Translations under genes and position numbers: made by a program
Source of the DNA: Microbacterium oxydans
GTDB taxonomy: Bacteria; Actinomycetota; Actinomycetes; Actinomycetales; Microbacteriaceae
Reading direction: 5' to 3'
DNA: 64,000 nt
Assembly: GCF_900095745.1 (NCBI RefSeq)
Contig: NZ_FMIR01000014.1
Span: 287,147-351,146 of the forward strand
Shown: piece after piece, positions 63,289-64,000 of the stretch
Numbering within the stretch: position 1 is the stretch's first letter
Layout: each line of letters begins with the position of its first letter
Notes under the pieces: model-generated
The model's input: only the letters and a program-made list of their open reading frames with translations
The model's database searches: none
Told to the model about the DNA's origin: nothing

Positions 63289-63795
63289 TCAGCGCAAGCC
63301 GTCTTCGCAGTTGCTGCCCGCGCGCGCTTCCCACCACAGCGCGTACTCGTCCCCCTCCCCCGCATCGATCAGCCACGGGGGGAACGTGACGTACTTCTCC
63401 ATCGCGAGCCCCCAGGACGCATCAGCCCGGGTCGACTCGGGGTCGTCTGCGGGCAGCTCATCCTCGGTCGTCCAGTGCTCGGCCGGATGGCTCTTCGCCC
63501 ATTCGTAGATCTCCTGGCCGGTTTGCGACCAGTCGCGGGAGTTCATGCTCTCGGCGATGTCGGCGGGCATCGGCAGCCGGTCCGGAGTGCTGTAGTCGTA
63601 GGTGCAGGAGTATTTCTGACCGTCATCGGCAACGTAGCTCAGCGAGATCGTCACGTTCGTCGTGAAACCGGGCTTCGAATCCAGGATCGCCAGCGCGACG
63701 AGGACGAGGGCGACGAGGGCACCCGCCACGATCCCGATGACCCACCATGCGCGGCGACGCGGCCGAGTCGATCCTGCGGGCGCGTGACCAGCCAC
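63289..63795 (-). CDS. single-pass membrane hypothetical protein
   Basis: 168 aa. One membrane helix (WWVIGIVAGALVALVLVALAI) after a short basic Arg-rich start, then an exported domain with two cysteines (YSCTYDY and SNCEDG) that may form a disulfide. GTG at 63795 follows AAGGA; a longer start at 63855 exists. Family not recognised. Confidence 0.65.
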   Translation of the reverse strand: MAGHAPAGSTRPRRRAWWVIGIVAGALVALVLVALAILDSKPGFTTNVTISLSYVADDGQKYSCTYDYSTPDRLPMPADIAESMNSRDWSQTGQEIYEWAKSHPAEHWTTEDELPADDPESTRADASWGLAMEKYVTFPPWLIDAGEGDEYALWWEARAGSNCEDGLR

Positions 63796-63949
63796 GAACA
63801 GATCCTTCCCCGATTGCGGACGGGCGAGGGGCCTCTTCCCGGGACACGACCGCATCGGATCCTCGTCGGGAAACTCCCCCGCATTCCATCGTGCCCGTTC
63901 CGGATGCGACGCGCCAATCGCCGTGGATCGCAGGGGGGGTGCGGGTGCG

Positions 63950-63987
63950 CCCTGAGCGGATGCCGGTGGGGCGGCACCCGCTCAGGG
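63950..63987. terminator. terminator-like hairpin near the right edge
   Basis: Arms CCCTGAGCGG-TGCCG and CGGCA-CCGCTCAGGG pair with one A/C mismatch around GTGGGG. It probably ends a gene beyond the window. Confidence 0.7.
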
Positions 63988-64000
63988 CAGGGGGATGGGT

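Noticed and set aside
63950..63987. Further PopR-like site (CTGCCCTGAGCGG on the minus strand)
   Set aside because: It is better explained as one arm of a strong hairpin and is not upstream of a visible gene in the right place.

Overview
The window is high-GC, gene-dense actinobacterial DNA. The protein types, the codon bias and the order of the ribosomal protein genes fit the Microbacteriaceae, most likely Microbacterium or a close relative; this is an inference from resemblance, not a database match. Coding is packed on both strands with many ATGA/GTGA stop-start overlaps. I saw no rRNA, tRNA, insertion sequence, integrase or CRISPR array.

Left part (1-18.2 kb): a plant-polysaccharide region. 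It begins with the 5' part of a secreted multimodular GH43 arabinofuranosidase (cut by the window edge). Next are an alditol oxidase divergent from a LacI regulator, and an ABC sugar importer ending in a GH51 arabinofuranosidase. After a serine hydrolase come a second LacI regulator and a divergent ABC importer ending in a GH3 glycosidase. Three distinct palindromic operators can be read: one per LacI unit, and one upstream of the GH43 gene that matches neither regulator site. The inferred logic is that GH43 trims arabinoxylan outside, the two importers take up oligosaccharides, and GH51 and GH3 finish hydrolysis in the cytoplasm.

Middle (18.2-35.2 kb): housekeeping and stress genes. These include an aquaporin-family channel lacking the usual filter arginine, an APC permease, an isochorismatase-fold hydrolase, a CorA transporter, a lipoprotein with a ruined beta-lactamase active site, DUF2470 plus heme oxygenase behind an IdeR/DtxR-like box, and a PIF1-like helicase. 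A CopD-CtaG fusion, HU, a TetR/hydrolase pair, a DUF559 gene bracketed by two related long inverted repeats, and rpmB-rpmG-rpsN follow.

Zinc block (35.3-42.9 kb): znuA-znuC-znuB behind a good Zur-like box, a Fur/Zur regulator, a DUF318 permease with its TIGR03943 partner, a membrane-anchored propeller-like protein and a DNA-3-methyladenine glycosylase, all on one strand and mostly overlapping.

Right part (43-64 kb): branched-chain 2-oxoacid dehydrogenase genes, hisC, two toxin-antitoxin pairs (RHH-Doc and VapBC), a small helical protein with an alpha/beta hydrolase, a low-molecular-weight phosphatase overlapping a CTG-started purB, an MFS exporter, membrane proteins, an HTH protein, rhodanese, an EamA transporter, cupin and dehydrogenase, ribA and marR. 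At the end is a two-gene clpP operon beside a small XRE regulator. One ClpP lacks the catalytic serine, the regulator ends in an SsrA-like ALAA tail, and the same TTCTGC-N5-GCAGAA-type palindrome lies about 40 bp upstream of both units. This PopR/ClpP-like module is the most interesting feature of the window.
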